DNA of 62,456 bases from an uncultured Mailhella sp. (GCA_944322635.1 CALUPL010000060.1:1-62456); one strand, 5' to 3'; positions 46,101-55,404 are shown, counted from the first letter of the stretch. Notes: a model not told the origin generated them from the letters alone. Numbers and translations: made by a program.

Positions 46101-46174
46101 CGCAGGCGGGCGGGTGCGGAAGCACACGCCCGCCTGCGGAAACGAGGGGGTTCGGGGGGAATCATTCCCCCCGA
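46101..46174 (-). repeat. Post-stop repeat after gatA
   Basis: Minus-strand order: stop codon, purine tract with AGAAAGACAG repeats, perfect palindrome TCGGGGGGAAT-N-ATTCCCCCCGA (46152-46174), then a 12-bp stem CGCAGGCGGGCG/CGCCCGCCTGCG enclosing a T.C mismatch and GTGC/GCAC (46101-46138). Its second hairpin matches the layout of hairpin A in the long repeats. Confidence 0.72.
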
Positions 46175-46212
46175 TGCCTTTTCTGTCTTTCTGTCTTTCT
46201 GTTTTTCTGCCT

Positions 46213-47682
46213 TTACAGCGGGGCGTGCTGGTTATGGGTGCCGAGGGCGCGGGTGAGCTTGTCGCCGGCGAGGAAGAGGCGGCCTTCGTCGAAGGCGCGG
46301 CCCATGAGCTGGATGCCGACGGGCAGGCCCTGGGAGGCGCCCACGGGGATGGAGAGTCCGGGCAGGCCGGCGAGGTTCAGGGACAGGGTGAATATGTCCA
46401 TGAAGTACATCTGAAGCGGGTCGTCGGACATGTGGCCCATCTGCCATGCGGGCACGGGGGACACGGGGGCGAGAAGTATGTCGCAGGTTTTGAGGGCGTC
46501 GAGGTAGTCCTGCCGGATGAGGCGTCTTACCTGGGCGGCCTTGCGGTAATAGGCGTCGTAGTAGCCGGCGGAGAGCACGTAGGAGCCGAGCAGAATACGG
46601 CGCTGCACTTCGGGGCCGAAGCCTTCGGTGCGGGAGCTTGTGTACATGTCTTCGAGATTTTTGGGATTGGCGGTACGGTGACCGTAGCGCACGCCGTCGT
46701 AGCGGGCGAGGTTGGAGCTGGCTTCGGCCGCGGCCAGAATGTAGTAGCTGGCAATGGAGTATTCCGTATGGGGCAGGGAAATTTCCACTACTTCGGCGCC
46801 GAGGCTCTTTGCGGTTTCAACGGCGTTTTTGCAGGCTTCGGCCACGCCCTTGTCGAGTCCTTCGTGGTCGAAGAATTCACGGGGCATGCCGAGGGTGAGT
46901 CCGGAAAGGTCGGCCTGGGCGTTCATGGCGGCGGCGTAGTTCGGCACGTCCACGGGGGAAGAGGTGCTGTCTCTTTCGTCGTGTCCGGCAATCACCTGAA
47001 GCACGGCGGCGGCGTCTTCCACGGTGCGGGTAAGCGGGCCTACCTGATCAAAGGAAGAGGCGTAGGCAAGCAGGCCGTAGCGGGACACGCGCCCGTAGGT
47101 AGGCTTTATGCCCACGCAGCCGCACAGGGAGGCGGGCTGACGAATGGAGCCGCCCGTGTCCGATCCAAGCGAAGCGAAGCACTGGCAGGCGGCCACGCTG
47201 GCGGCGGAACCGCCGCTGGAGCCTCCGGGCACGCGGGTCACGTCCCAGGGGTTGGCGGTTGTCTTGTAGGCGGAGTGTTCCGTGGTGGAACCCATGGCGA
47301 ACTCGTCCATGTTGTTCTTGCCCAGAATGATGGCTCCGGCCTTTTTCAGGCGTTCCACCACAAGAGCGTCGTAGGGAGAAAGAAAGCCTTCCAGAATTTT
47401 CGAGGCCGCCGTGGTGGGCATGCCCTTGGTGGCAAGAACGTCCTTCACGGTAACGGGCACGCCCCACAGGGGCTTGTCCGAAAGGTCGGCCGGGCGTTCC
47501 CTGTCCATGGCGCGCGCCTGTTCCAGAGCTTCTTCATCACGCCGGGCGAGAAGGGCGTTCACTTTGGGTTCGGTTTCGTTGAGGCGCTTTATGCAGGCGG
47601 CGGCGGCTTCTTCTGCGCTCATGTCGCCGCTGCGTATGGCGTCGCGCACTTCGCAGAGGGAGAGTTCAAAAATTTCGGCCAT
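46213..47682 (-). CDS. gatA: Asp-tRNA(Asn)/Glu-tRNA(Gln) amidotransferase subunit A
   Basis: The glutaminase subunit of GatCAB, which amidates mischarged Glu-tRNA(Gln) and/or Asp-tRNA(Asn). In 489 residues the amidase-signature triad is complete: Lys80 in VPVTVKD, Ser155 in GGSSGGSAA and Ser179 in [18 protein letters not shown] precedes the ATG, which abuts the gatC stop. gatB is not in the window. Confidence 0.96.
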   Translation of the reverse strand: MAEIFELSLCEVRDAIRSGDMSAEEAAAACIKRLNETEPKVNALLARRDEEALEQARAMDRERPADLSDKPLWGVPVTVKDVLATKGMPTTAASKILEGFLSPYDALVVERLKKAGAIILGKNNMDEFAMGSTTEHSAYKTTANPWDVTRVPGGSSGGSAASVAACQCFASLGSDTGGSIRQPASLCGCVGIKPTYGRVSRYGLLAYASSFDQVGPLTRTVEDAAAVLQVIAGHDERDSTSSPVDVPNYAAAMNAQADLSGLTLGMPREFFDHEGLDKGVAEACKNAVETAKSLGAEVVEISLPHTEYSIASYYILAAAEASSNLARYDGVRYGHRTANPKNLEDMYTSSRTEGFGPEVQRRILLGSYVLSAGYYDAYYRKAAQVRRLIRQDYLDALKTCDILLAPVSPVPAWQMGHMSDDPLQMYFMDIFTLSLNLAGLPGLSIPVGASQGLPVGIQLMGRAFDEGRLFLAGDKLTRALGTHNQHAPL

Positions 47683-47976
47683 TTATTTTCCCTCCACAAT
47701 GCGGGGAACAATGAAGAACGCGCCGTCTGTGGCAGGAGCGCCGGCCAGAATGTCGGCGCGGTCGCACCGGCGCACGGCCATGTCGTCGCGGAAGGCGCAT
47801 TCATGAATGACGGGAGAATACAGGGGTTCCACGCCTGTGGTATCCACTTCGGCGAGTTTGTCCATGTAGGCAAGTATGCTGGAGCACTGCTGAGCCATTT
47901 CCTCCTGCACGGCAGGGTCGGGAGCCAGCCGGGAAAGGCGGCACAGATGCAGAAAGTCGTTTTTGTCGAGTGACAT
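47683..47976 (-). CDS. gatC: Asp-tRNA(Asn)/Glu-tRNA(Gln) amidotransferase subunit C
   Basis: A 97-residue helical protein that wraps GatA and GatB. LCRLSRLAPDPAV at the N-terminus and VEPLYSPV in the middle are typical GatC sequence. Directly upstream of gatA with no gap. The ribosome-binding site is weak (GAGAAAAA). Confidence 0.92.
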   Translation of the reverse strand: MSLDKNDFLHLCRLSRLAPDPAVQEEMAQQCSSILAYMDKLAEVDTTGVEPLYSPVIHECAFRDDMAVRRCDRADILAGAPATDGAFFIVPRIVEGK

Positions 47977-48100
47977 GCCGGTTTTTCTCTTTTTAATAAC
48001 GTTGTTCGTTCACGGTGTCCCGTTTGGGCAGGACACGCTTTACTTATGCGAGGCCTGTACGCTTCGGGGTCTTTTGTATGCCGCAACGAAGACGGCCGCA

Positions 48101-48145
48101 AGTCCCCGCAAAGCATCCGCGGGGATGGCGGATGTTCTGCGGGGA
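48101..48145 (-). terminator. Long hairpin after the LpoA-like gene
   Basis: GTCCCCGCA (48101-48109) pairs with TGCGGGGAC (48137-48145) around an inner CATCCGC/GCGGATG. It lies just after the stop at 48155 on the minus strand; no T-run follows, so it may be rho-linked or a 3' stabiliser. Confidence 0.5.
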
Positions 48146-48154
48146 CGGCAGCGT

Positions 48155-49885
48155 TTACTTGCTCAGGGAATCGACGAGGGCGTCGAAGCTCACGGGGCGC
48201 TGGGGCGCGGCGGGAGCGGGGTCGGGTTCGGAAACGGTGAGGTCGCCCGACGCAAGGCGGTCTCTCAGCTTCTGCATGTCGGCCGGAATGTGTCCGGTGG
48301 CGGCAGGCTGGAAGATGAAGAGCTGACGGCTGGCCTTGCCGGATCCGTCCCAGTGCATGGGAGCGCCGGCCCAGTCCACGCGGGGATCGGAGGAGAGGGC
48401 GCGGTTGAGCTGCGAGCTCGTCCACCCCGGCTGGAGATTGAGGGCCGCGGCAAGGCGCACGAAGTCGAAGCCCAGGGCGGACCAGTCGTCGGTGCGTTCG
48501 TTTTTGGCGGCCATGGCGTTGCGGAAGGCCGTTACGCCGGGACCGGAAAGCCGGTCGTTCCACACGCCGGGGAAGATGGTGAGGGCGAAGGTGGCGGCGT
48601 TGTTGCGGCTGGTGGGGCCGAGGCTCTGTTCCCAGATGGACGTGCCCATCATGAGCCTGTTCTGTGCGCCGCTGTAGTGCAGGCTGGAAACGAGCATGTC
48701 CATGTTCTTCCAGCTGTCGGGCAGGAATATGGCCTGGAAGTCGGCCGTGGCCACGGGAATGCTGCCGCGCTGTGCGCCGACCTGCGTTTTTACGAAGGCT
48801 CCGGCTTCCTTGGGCCAGGCGTTCATTTTGCCTGCGGTGTAGGAGCCGGAAGTGACGGAGTAGCCGCGTGCCGAGGCTTCCTGCATGAACAGGCCGCTCA
48901 TGCGCTTGCTGTAGGAGTCGCCGGGGCTGAACACGCCGAAGGAGTTGATGCCGAGAGAGGAGGCGGCGTCGAGCAGGGCCTTTATCTGATCTTCGGGGCT
49001 GGCAAAGAAGCGCCAGGCGCTTACGCCTTCGTCGCCGGAAGGCAGAGATGCGGTAAAGGAGAAGAGCGCGCGGTCGGAAGCGGCGCTTTTTACCGCCTTG
49101 TAGCGGCCGGGAATGAGCGGGCCGCCCACCATGACGAATTGCGGGGGCAGGCTCTGCACGGCCTGCTGCCAGCCGGTGAGGCCGGTGTCGATGATGCGCA
49201 GATCAACGGTTTTTCCGGAAAGTCGCAGATCGTCCACGGCGGCCTGCGCGCCTGCCGCCACCTGGCGGCCGAGGGCCGAGGCGGAACCGGTCTGCGGAAT
49301 GATGAGAGCCACACTTATGGTGCTGCTCGGCGTGACGGCCGGAGCTTCGCCGAGACCCAGCATGGCGGGCGCGGCATAGAGCAGCGGACTGGAAAGACGG
49401 GAGAGCACGGCGGAGGAGTCGGCCACAAGACCGCGGCGCGCGGCCTTGAGCATGACGAGATTCCAGGGGAAGCTTTTTTCCTGTTCGGCCGACACGGAGG
49501 CGGCCAGCTTTTTCAGGGTGTCGCTGTCCATGCCGTCGAGGTCGGTCCAGTACATGGTTTCCCAGGCGGCGCGCTGTTCGGGAGCGGCCTTGGCGTAAAG
49601 CATGGAGAGTTCCTTGCGGGCGGCATAGCCCTGCCTGCCGGGACGGCTGGCGGCTATGGAAAGCGCGCGCAGTTTCAGCGCCTGCGAAGAGGAGGGATTC
49701 TTCCACACTATTTCGGCCCTGCGCCCCTGTTCCACGCCGGGAAGCCCGGCTATGCTGTTGGCCCAGATGGTGACCTCATCCTGCCGCTGAAAAGGCAGTT
49801 TCTGCTTTTCCAGAAGCGCGCAGCCGGAGGAAAGCAGGGCGAGACACAGAGTGAGAAGAAGAACGATGCGAAAACGGGGTCTCAT
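48155..49885 (-). CDS. LpoA/LppC-like lipoprotein (penicillin-binding protein activator family)
   Basis: A 576-residue lipoprotein from ATG 49885 (AAAGGAT upstream): signal peptide with lipobox LSSGC (cysteine near residue 22). Residues 45-170 are helical TPR-like, and 190-560 adopt a periplasmic-binding-protein-like domain (ISVALIIPQTGSASALGRQV), the layout of LpoA, which activates PBP1A from the outer membrane. The last 25 residues are Pro-rich. It is the only gene in its transcription unit. Role in peptidoglycan synthesis is inferred from the family. Confidence 0.78.
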   Translation of the reverse strand: MRPRFRIVLLLTLCLALLSSGCALLEKQKLPFQRQDEVTIWANSIAGLPGVEQGRRAEIVWKNPSSSQALKLRALSIAASRPGRQGYAARKELSMLYAKAAPEQRAAWETMYWTDLDGMDSDTLKKLAASVSAEQEKSFPWNLVMLKAARRGLVADSSAVLSRLSSPLLYAAPAMLGLGEAPAVTPSSTISVALIIPQTGSASALGRQVAAGAQAAVDDLRLSGKTVDLRIIDTGLTGWQQAVQSLPPQFVMVGGPLIPGRYKAVKSAASDRALFSFTASLPSGDEGVSAWRFFASPEDQIKALLDAASSLGINSFGVFSPGDSYSKRMSGLFMQEASARGYSVTSGSYTAGKMNAWPKEAGAFVKTQVGAQRGSIPVATADFQAIFLPDSWKNMDMLVSSLHYSGAQNRLMMGTSIWEQSLGPTSRNNAATFALTIFPGVWNDRLSGPGVTAFRNAMAAKNERTDDWSALGFDFVRLAAALNLQPGWTSSQLNRALSSDPRVDWAGAPMHWDGSGKASRQLFIFQPAATGHIPADMQKLRDRLASGDLTVSEPDPAPAAPQRPVSFDALVDSLSK

Positions 49886-50005
49886 GGCGGTATCCTTTGT
49901 GCGTCTGGGCGAAGAGGCCCACCGGCTTGCCGAAACGGCGCGCCGTGAGGCAAACGCAAAGGCGGCCCGTAAGACGCCTGCATTCTCCCCGTGCGAACCG
50001 CTCCG

Positions 50006-50040
50006 AAAAAAAGGCTCCGAACGTCGTAACGCCCGGAACC
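50006..50040 (-). terminator. Terminator of the small selenoprotein gene
   Basis: On the minus strand GGTTCCGGGCG pairs (with G.U pairs) with CGTTCGGAGCC, followed by a T7 run (50006-50012), about 40 nt after the stop codon. Confidence 0.72.
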
Positions 50041-50080
50041 TTGAGCATAAGCCAGCTTGCACGTGAGAGCAAGAGCGCTC

Positions 50081-50278
50081 TCAGCTCTTTTGCCCGCTCT
50101 CTTTTTCGTCTTTTTCCTTTTTTTCCGCCTTTTCGATCTTTTCGCGGATGTCACGCATCCGCATGGGATCCACCCGGAATCAGCACGAAGTCGTGCCTCC
50201 GCCCTTGCGCAGCAGCGCACCCGCCGCAACCGCGAGAGCCAGTATGAAAATGGTCCCGAAACTGTCCATCCAGTCCAT
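50081..50278 (-). CDS. Probable small membrane selenoprotein (in-frame TGA as selenocysteine)
   Basis: A 65-codon frame from ATG 50278 with AAGGAG 7 nt upstream. One helix (FGTIFILALAVAAGALL, about 7-23) and KGGGTTSC lead to a TGA at 50180-50182; the frame then stays open for 32 codons (FRVDPMRMRDIREKIEKAEK ...), a highly charged, coiled-coil-like tail ending at TGA 50081-50083. A perfect 7-bp stem GCGGATG/CATCCGC with loop CGTGA (50144-50162) lies 17 nt after the TGA, the position and shape of a bacterial SECIS. Cys-Sec would form a redox pair. Without recoding it is a 32-residue membrane peptide. I do not recognise a named family. Confidence 0.65.
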
Positions 50279-50526
50279 GTTTCAACTCCTTGCTGAATGT
50301 CCTGCCCTTTCCCCGATTCTATCCTGATACTTTCCCAAGGGGAAGAGTCACGGCCCATGCCCGAAGAGAGAAGGGGAACAGGCAGGATCTGCGGGGCGCT
50401 GCCCCGGACGGAGAGGACGGGAGCCGCAGGAGCGGCGGAAGGGGCGGAGACTTGCCGGCAGAGGGAAGAAAGCCCGAAAGACGGAGCGAAAAACAGAGGG
50501 AAAGAGGGAAAAAACATCGCCGGTGC

Positions 50527-50603
50527 CCCAAAAAGCTGCGGGACGGACCCGCAAGGGTTCGTCCCGCAAATTATGGGGGGTCGGGGGAGATTATCTCCCC
50601 CGA
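50527..50603 (-). repeat. Post-stop repeat and terminator after fabI
   Basis: Minus-strand order: stop, AGAAAAGACGGAAAAGGCA tract, perfect palindrome TCGGGGGAGAT-N-ATCTCCCCCGA (50581-50603), then TGCGGGACG/CGTCCCGCA with an A.C mismatch and inner ACCC/GGGT (50537-50568), followed by GC and a T5 run. Here the second hairpin has the form of a terminator. 50279-50526 contains no other recognisable gene. Confidence 0.75.
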
Positions 50604-50623
50604 TGCCTTTTCCGTCTTTTCTC

Positions 50624-51388
50624 TTACAGAGCGGTGCTCTGGAAGCCGTTATCGACGTAGAGGATTTCGCCGGTGACGCCGGAGGCGAGGTCGGAGGCGA
50701 GGAAGGCGGCGGCGTTGCCCACTTCGTCGATGGTGACGAGGCGGTGCAGGGGGGCGCGCTTTTCGAACATGGCTCCGATCTGATGGAAGTCGGATATGCC
50801 GGAAGAAGCCAGCGTGCGGATGGGACCGGCGCTGATGGCGTTCACGCGGACGTTCACGGGGCCGAAGTCGGTGGCGAGGTAGCGCACGGAGGCTTCGAGA
50901 GCGGCCTTGGCCACGCCCATGACGTTGTAGTTGGGAATCATTTTTTCGGAGCCGTAGTAGGTCATGCAGATGACGGAGGCTCCGGGATTGAGCAGGGGTT
51001 CGAAGGCCTTGCAAAGGGCCACGAGGGAATAGGCGGACACGTCGAGGGCGAGCTTGAAGCCGTCGCGGGAGGTGTCGAGGTAGCGGCCCTTGAGGTCGTC
51101 TTTGGAGGCGAAGGCCACGGAATGGACGAGCACGTCCACCTTGCCCCATTTTTCCTTCACGAGTTCGGCGGAACGGGCGATGTCTTCGTCGCTGGACACG
51201 TCGCAGGGGAAGGTGAAGTCGCCGGACAGTTCTTCGGAAATGGGTTCGACGCGCTTTTTAAGGGCGTCGTTCAGGTAGCTGAAGGCAAGGCTGGCGCCTT
51301 CGCGGTGGAAGGCGGAAGAAATGCCGTAGGCAATGCTGTGCTTGTTGGCCACGCCGAAGATGACGGCCTTTTTTCCTTCAAGAAGCAT
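50624..51388 (-). CDS. fabI: Enoyl-ACP reductase (NADH) FabI
   Basis: Catalyses the last reduction of each fatty-acid elongation cycle; the triclosan target. A 254-residue short-chain dehydrogenase fold: NADH-binding GVANKHSIAYGIS near 12-24, and the catalytic pair Tyr154 and Lys161 in NYNVMGVAKAALE, spaced as in E. coli FabI. AGGAGAGG precedes the ATG. It follows purC by 36 nt on the same strand (hisD-purC-fabI). Confidence 0.95.
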   Translation of the reverse strand: MLLEGKKAVIFGVANKHSIAYGISSAFHREGASLAFSYLNDALKKRVEPISEELSGDFTFPCDVSSDEDIARSAELVKEKWGKVDVLVHSVAFASKDDLKGRYLDTSRDGFKLALDVSAYSLVALCKAFEPLLNPGASVICMTYYGSEKMIPNYNVMGVAKAALEASVRYLATDFGPVNVRVNAISAGPIRTLASSGISDFHQIGAMFEKRAPLHRLVTIDEVGNAAAFLASDLASGVTGEILYVDNGFQSTAL

Positions 51389-51424
51389 ATATCCTCTCCT
51401 TAGGTGATGGTTGACAGGGGGAGG

Positions 51425-52330
51425 TTACAGGGAGCGGCCCGTGAGCAGACGGAAGGCTTCCTGGTATTTTTCGGCGGTGGTGTCGCGCACCACGGGGGTG
51501 AGGGCGGGAGCCGGAGGCGTTTTGTCCCACACCTGGGTTTCCAGCCAGTCGCGCAGGTACTGCTTGTCGAAGCTGGGCTGGCTGTGGCCGGGTTCGTAGG
51601 TGGCGGCGGGCCAGAAGCGCGAGGAGTCGGGGGTGAGCACTTCGTCGATGAGGGTCAGCCTGCCCTCAACGATGCCGAATTCGAACTTGGTGTCGGCAAT
51701 GATGATGCCGCGGCTCGCGGCGTATTCGGAAGCTTCGCGGTAGATGGCGAGGGAGGTTTCGGCGGCCTTGTCGGCGAGGTCTTTGCCTACGATTTCGCGC
51801 ATCTTTTCGAGGCTGATGTTTTCGTCGTGGGTACCCACTTCACCCTTGGTGGAGGGGGTGAACATGATTTCGGGGAGCTTGTCGGATTCCTTCAGGCCTT
51901 CGGGCAGACGCACGCCGCAAAGGGTGCCGTCCTTCTTGTAGGACTTCCAGCCGGAACCGGCAATGTAGCCGCGCACGATGCACTCGGCCTTGAGGGGCTG
52001 GGCGCGCTTTGCGAGCACGGAACGACCCACGAGCTGATCGCGGTAGGGCTGAAGAGCGGCGGGGTACTTGTCCACGTCGGACTCGATGATGTGGTTGGGA
52101 ATGAGGTGGGCGAACTTGTTCATCCAGAAAAGGGTGAGCTGGTTCAGAATGACGCCCTTCCACGGAATGGGCTCACCGAGAATGACGTCGAAGGCGGACA
52201 TTCTGTCGGTGGTGACGAGCAGCAGGGTGTTTTCGTCCACTTCATAGATGTCGCGGACCTTGCCCTGGGAATGGAGCTTGAAACCGGGAAGGTTGGTGCT
52301 GGTAATAACGGGATAGGGCAGCTGTTTCAT
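51425..52330 (-). CDS. purC: Phosphoribosylaminoimidazole-succinocarboxamide (SAICAR) synthase
   Basis: Ligates aspartate to CAIR in purine synthesis, using ATP. The 301-residue size is of the longer fungal-like PurC type. Motifs: QGKVRDIYE (22-30), TTDRMSAFDVIL (40-51), ECIVRGYIAGSGWKSY, and a C-terminal FDKQYLRDWL. Located between hisD and fabI; shared purine-histidine chemistry (AICAR link) makes co-regulation with hisD plausible. Confidence 0.95.
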   Translation of the reverse strand: MKQLPYPVITSTNLPGFKLHSQGKVRDIYEVDENTLLLVTTDRMSAFDVILGEPIPWKGVILNQLTLFWMNKFAHLIPNHIIESDVDKYPAALQPYRDQLVGRSVLAKRAQPLKAECIVRGYIAGSGWKSYKKDGTLCGVRLPEGLKESDKLPEIMFTPSTKGEVGTHDENISLEKMREIVGKDLADKAAETSLAIYREASEYAASRGIIIADTKFEFGIVEGRLTLIDEVLTPDSSRFWPAATYEPGHSQPSFDKQYLRDWLETQVWDKTPPAPALTPVVRDTTAEKYQEAFRLLTGRSL

Positions 52331-52372
52331 GGGAAGACCTCGGGGGATGAAGGGCTTGGGGAATGCGGCTGA

Positions 52373-53689
52373 TCAGCCGCGCAGTTCTACGGAACGGGCA
52401 TGGGCCTCCAGACCTTCGAGCCTGGCGAGCAGGGCGATGGAGGAAGCGTGGGTGCTGGTGAAGTTTGCCGAGGCCGCCACAATGCTGGTGCGCTTGCTGA
52501 AGGTCTGCACGCTGAGCGCGGAAGAGTAGCGCGCGGTGCCGAGCGTAGGCAGCACGTGGTTGGGGCCTGCGTAGTAGTCGCCCACGGGTTCGGGGGAATA
52601 CTGCCCCATGAACACGGCTCCGGCATGACGAATGGAGGGCAGCACTTCCCACGGGGAGGAGGTGCACAGTTCCATGTGTTCGGGGGCGATGCGGTTGGCC
52701 ATTTCCACGCCCACGGAAAGGTCGGGCACGAGAATGATGGCGCCCCAGTCGTCGAGGGAGGCGCGGGCGATGTCGGCGCGGGGCAGTTCGGCCACGCGTC
52801 TTTCCAGGGCGGAGGCCACGCGGTCGGCAAGCAGCGAGCTTGTGGTGATGAGCGTGGCGGAGGCAAGCTTGTCGTGTTCGGCCTGGGAGAGCATGTCGGC
52901 GGCCACCCATTCGGCGTTGGCGCTTTCATCGGCCAGAACGAGAATTTCGCTGGGACCGGCGATCATGTCGATGCCCACCTTGCCCTGCACGAGCTTTTTG
53001 GCGGTGGTCACGAAAATGTTGCCCGGGCCGGCTATCACGTCCACGGGACGGATTTCCTGGGTGCCGTAGGCGAGTGCGGCAATGGACCAGGGACCGCCCA
53101 CGCGGTACACTTCGTTGATGTCAAGCAGGTAGGCGGCGGCCAGCATGTAGGGGTTCAGGGTGCCGTCGGCGCGCGGGGGCGTGACCACGGCTATTTCCTT
53201 TACTCCGGCCACCTGGGCGGGAATGGCGCCCATGAGCATGGAGGAAATGAGCGGGGTGTTGCCGCCCTTGCCGCCGGGCACGTAAAGACCGGCGCGATCC
53301 ACAGGCTCGATTTTCTGGCCGAGAATGGATCCGTCTTCGCGGGTGATGAACCAGGACTTGTCCTTCTGCGCTTCGTGGAAGGCGCGTATGTGCGAGGCAG
53401 CTTCCACAATCACGCTGCGTTCTTCGCCGGAAATGGAGGCTGCGGCGCGGGCCAGTTCTTCCTGGGGCACGGCGAGGGGAAGTTCCATGTTGGGGGCGTC
53501 GAACTGGCGGGTGCGTTCGATGAGGGCCTGATCGCCTCTTTTGCGCACGTCGTCGAGAATGGCGCGCACCTGATTTTCCACGTCCTGCCCGTTGCCGTCG
53601 GCAGGGTTGCCGCGTTCGGCCAGACGCCGGAACAGCTCGACGGCTTCCGCGTCGGAGGGCGATTTGATGTTCAATATACGACAAGACAT
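52373..53689 (-). CDS. hisD: Histidinol dehydrogenase
   Basis: Performs the last two oxidations of histidine synthesis (histidinol to histidine), zinc-dependent. 438 residues from ATG 53689, preferred because AAGGAGAACACAAT precedes it. Motifs: GLYVPGGKGGNTPLISSMLM near 127, DVIAGPGNIFVTTAKK, GIDMIAGPSEILVLAD and DMLSQAEHDKLASA, with the zinc and catalytic His/Gln residues. First gene of hisD-purC-fabI; other his genes are not adjacent. Confidence 0.95.
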   Translation of the reverse strand: MSCRILNIKSPSDAEAVELFRRLAERGNPADGNGQDVENQVRAILDDVRKRGDQALIERTRQFDAPNMELPLAVPQEELARAAASISGEERSVIVEAASHIRAFHEAQKDKSWFITREDGSILGQKIEPVDRAGLYVPGGKGGNTPLISSMLMGAIPAQVAGVKEIAVVTPPRADGTLNPYMLAAAYLLDINEVYRVGGPWSIAALAYGTQEIRPVDVIAGPGNIFVTTAKKLVQGKVGIDMIAGPSEILVLADESANAEWVAADMLSQAEHDKLASATLITTSSLLADRVASALERRVAELPRADIARASLDDWGAIILVPDLSVGVEMANRIAPEHMELCTSSPWEVLPSIRHAGAVFMGQYSPEPVGDYYAGPNHVLPTLGTARYSSALSVQTFSKRTSIVAASANFTSTHASSIALLARLEGLEAHARSVELRG

Positions 53690-53801
53690 ATTGTGTTCTC
53701 CTTGAAGTTGGAGGCTGCGGCAGACACGGGCTCCGTCGCGTTGCAAGAATGGATATTCCGGGGGCAATAGTCAAGTTTTGCGCCGCGTCTTGCGCGTCGC
53801 G

Positions 53802-55193
53802 TCACTTTCTGCGGTCCTTGATGACCTGTCTGCCTCTGCCGAGGGCGAGCTTTCCGGCGGGAACGTCTTCCACAATCACGGAACCGGCTCCCACGAGCGC
53901 GCCGTCGCCCACGCTCACCGGGGCCACGAGCGCCGTGTTGCTGCCGATGAAGCAGCCTTCGCCTATGACGGTGCGGAATTTGTTTTTGCCGTCGTAGTTG
54001 CAGGTGATGGTGCCTGCGCCGAAGTTGACTCCGGGGCCGACTTCGGCGTCGCCGAGATAGGTGAGATGGTTGGCCTTGGAGCCCTTGCCGAGATGCGTTT
54101 TCTTGAGTTCCACGAAGTTGCCCACGTGGGCGTTTTCGTCCACGAGAGCCTGCGGGCGGAGTCTGGCGTAGGGACCGATGAGGGCGCCGCTTCTGACTTC
54201 CGCCTTTTCGATGTGGCAGAATTCGCGGATTTCCGTGCCGCCGTCGATGACCGCGTCGCGGATGACGCAGTGCGAAAGAATGCGTGCGCCGCTTTTTATC
54301 ACGCTGTCGCCGTAGATTTCGCAGGGGCCGAAGATTTCCGAACCTCTTTCCACCGTGGAAAGAGGGCTTACGCGAACGCTCTCCGCCGCGTGCACGATGA
54401 CGCCGGATTCGAGAAGTTCCCGGTTTCTGCGGCATTTCAAAATGTCTTCGGCGGCGGCAAGTTCGGCGGGAGTGTTCACGCCGAGAAGGGCGGTTTTTTC
54501 GCATCCCGCGCCCTCGGCCCGAATGCCGCGCACGTCCATGCCTGCGGCAAGGCCCAGGGAAACGAGGTCGGTAATGTAGTATTCGCCGCCTCTGTTGTCG
54601 CAGGAGAGAAGCGGCAGAAGACGGCGCGCGGCGGGCAGGGAGAAGAGATAGATGCCCGTGTTCACCTCGTGCGCTTCTTCAAGAGGTCCGTAGAGCGCGG
54701 GGTCGAAGTCTTTTGCTTCCACAATGGCGCGCACCGCGCCTTCTTTGCGCACCACGCGGCCGTAGGAGGCGGCGTCGTCCAGCACAAGGCTCAGGAAGGC
54801 CACGTCCGCGCCTTCTGCGGCATCGAGAAAGTGATTCAGCACGTCGGCGGTGAGAAGGGGGGCGTCGCCGTTCACCACGAGAACGTGGCCGTCTCCCTCA
54901 AAATGAGGCATGGCCGTCATGAGCGCGTGACCGGTGCCGAGCTGCTTTTCCTGAAGAATGCAGCAGGCCTTCCTGTTCAGCCTTTCGGCGGCGCGCTTTG
55001 CCTCGGCCGAAACCATGTCGGCCTCGTTGCCCACCAGGGTGAACACGTTTTTCACGCGGGGCATGGCGGCAAGCGTGGCCGTTACCAGGGTGAGCATGGT
55101 TTCGCCAAGGAGCGTCTGCAGTACCTTGGGACGGGGGGAGGGCATGCGCGTGCCCTTGCCCGCGGCGAGAATGAGGGCTTCTATACCATTCAT
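53802..55193 (-). CDS. glmU: Bifunctional GlmU (GlcN-1-P acetyltransferase / GlcNAc-1-P uridyltransferase)
   Basis: Makes UDP-GlcNAc in two steps, downstream of GlmM. 463 residues from ATG 55193 (GGAG 6 nt upstream; a GTG 12 nt earlier overlaps this site). The N-terminal uridyltransferase shows LAAGKGTRM (about 8-16) and LVVNGDAPLLTAD; the C-terminal left-handed beta-helix shows hexapeptide repeats with GNFVELKKTHLGKGSKANHL and ITCNYDGKNKFRTVIGEGCF. Its start lies 1-2 bp from the DUF2065 stop. Confidence 0.96.
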   Translation of the reverse strand: MNGIEALILAAGKGTRMPSPRPKVLQTLLGETMLTLVTATLAAMPRVKNVFTLVGNEADMVSAEAKRAAERLNRKACCILQEKQLGTGHALMTAMPHFEGDGHVLVVNGDAPLLTADVLNHFLDAAEGADVAFLSLVLDDAASYGRVVRKEGAVRAIVEAKDFDPALYGPLEEAHEVNTGIYLFSLPAARRLLPLLSCDNRGGEYYITDLVSLGLAAGMDVRGIRAEGAGCEKTALLGVNTPAELAAAEDILKCRRNRELLESGVIVHAAESVRVSPLSTVERGSEIFGPCEIYGDSVIKSGARILSHCVIRDAVIDGGTEIREFCHIEKAEVRSGALIGPYARLRPQALVDENAHVGNFVELKKTHLGKGSKANHLTYLGDAEVGPGVNFGAGTITCNYDGKNKFRTVIGEGCFIGSNTALVAPVSVGDGALVGAGSVIVEDVPAGKLALGRGRQVIKDRRK

Positions 55194-55194
55194 G

Positions 55195-55404
55195 TCAGTC
55201 TCCACGCAGAAAGCGTCCTGCGGCGCAAATGGCCACGCCGAGGATCATGAGAACAATGCCTCCCCTGCGCAGCGTCTCTTCGGGAAGAGAAAGCAGTTCA
55301 AGAAGCGTTTCCCGAGTCTTGCGGGGCGAAATGAGCCAGGGAAGGGCCTCCAGAACGCAGGCCAGCCCGAGCGCGGCGAGAAAGAGGGAAAAATTGAAAT
55401 TCAT
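55195..55404 (-). CDS. DUF2065 (YjeT-like) small membrane protein
   Basis: A 69-residue protein with two hydrophobic helices (about 5-25 and 47-65) separated by SPRKTRETLLELLSLPEETL, the DUF2065 signature. Function unknown; in E. coli the homologue sits near hfl genes. It ends 1 bp before the glmU start codon region, so translation is probably coupled. Confidence 0.82.
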   Translation of the reverse strand: MNFNFSLFLAALGLACVLEALPWLISPRKTRETLLELLSLPEETLRRGGIVLMILGVAICAAGRFLRGD

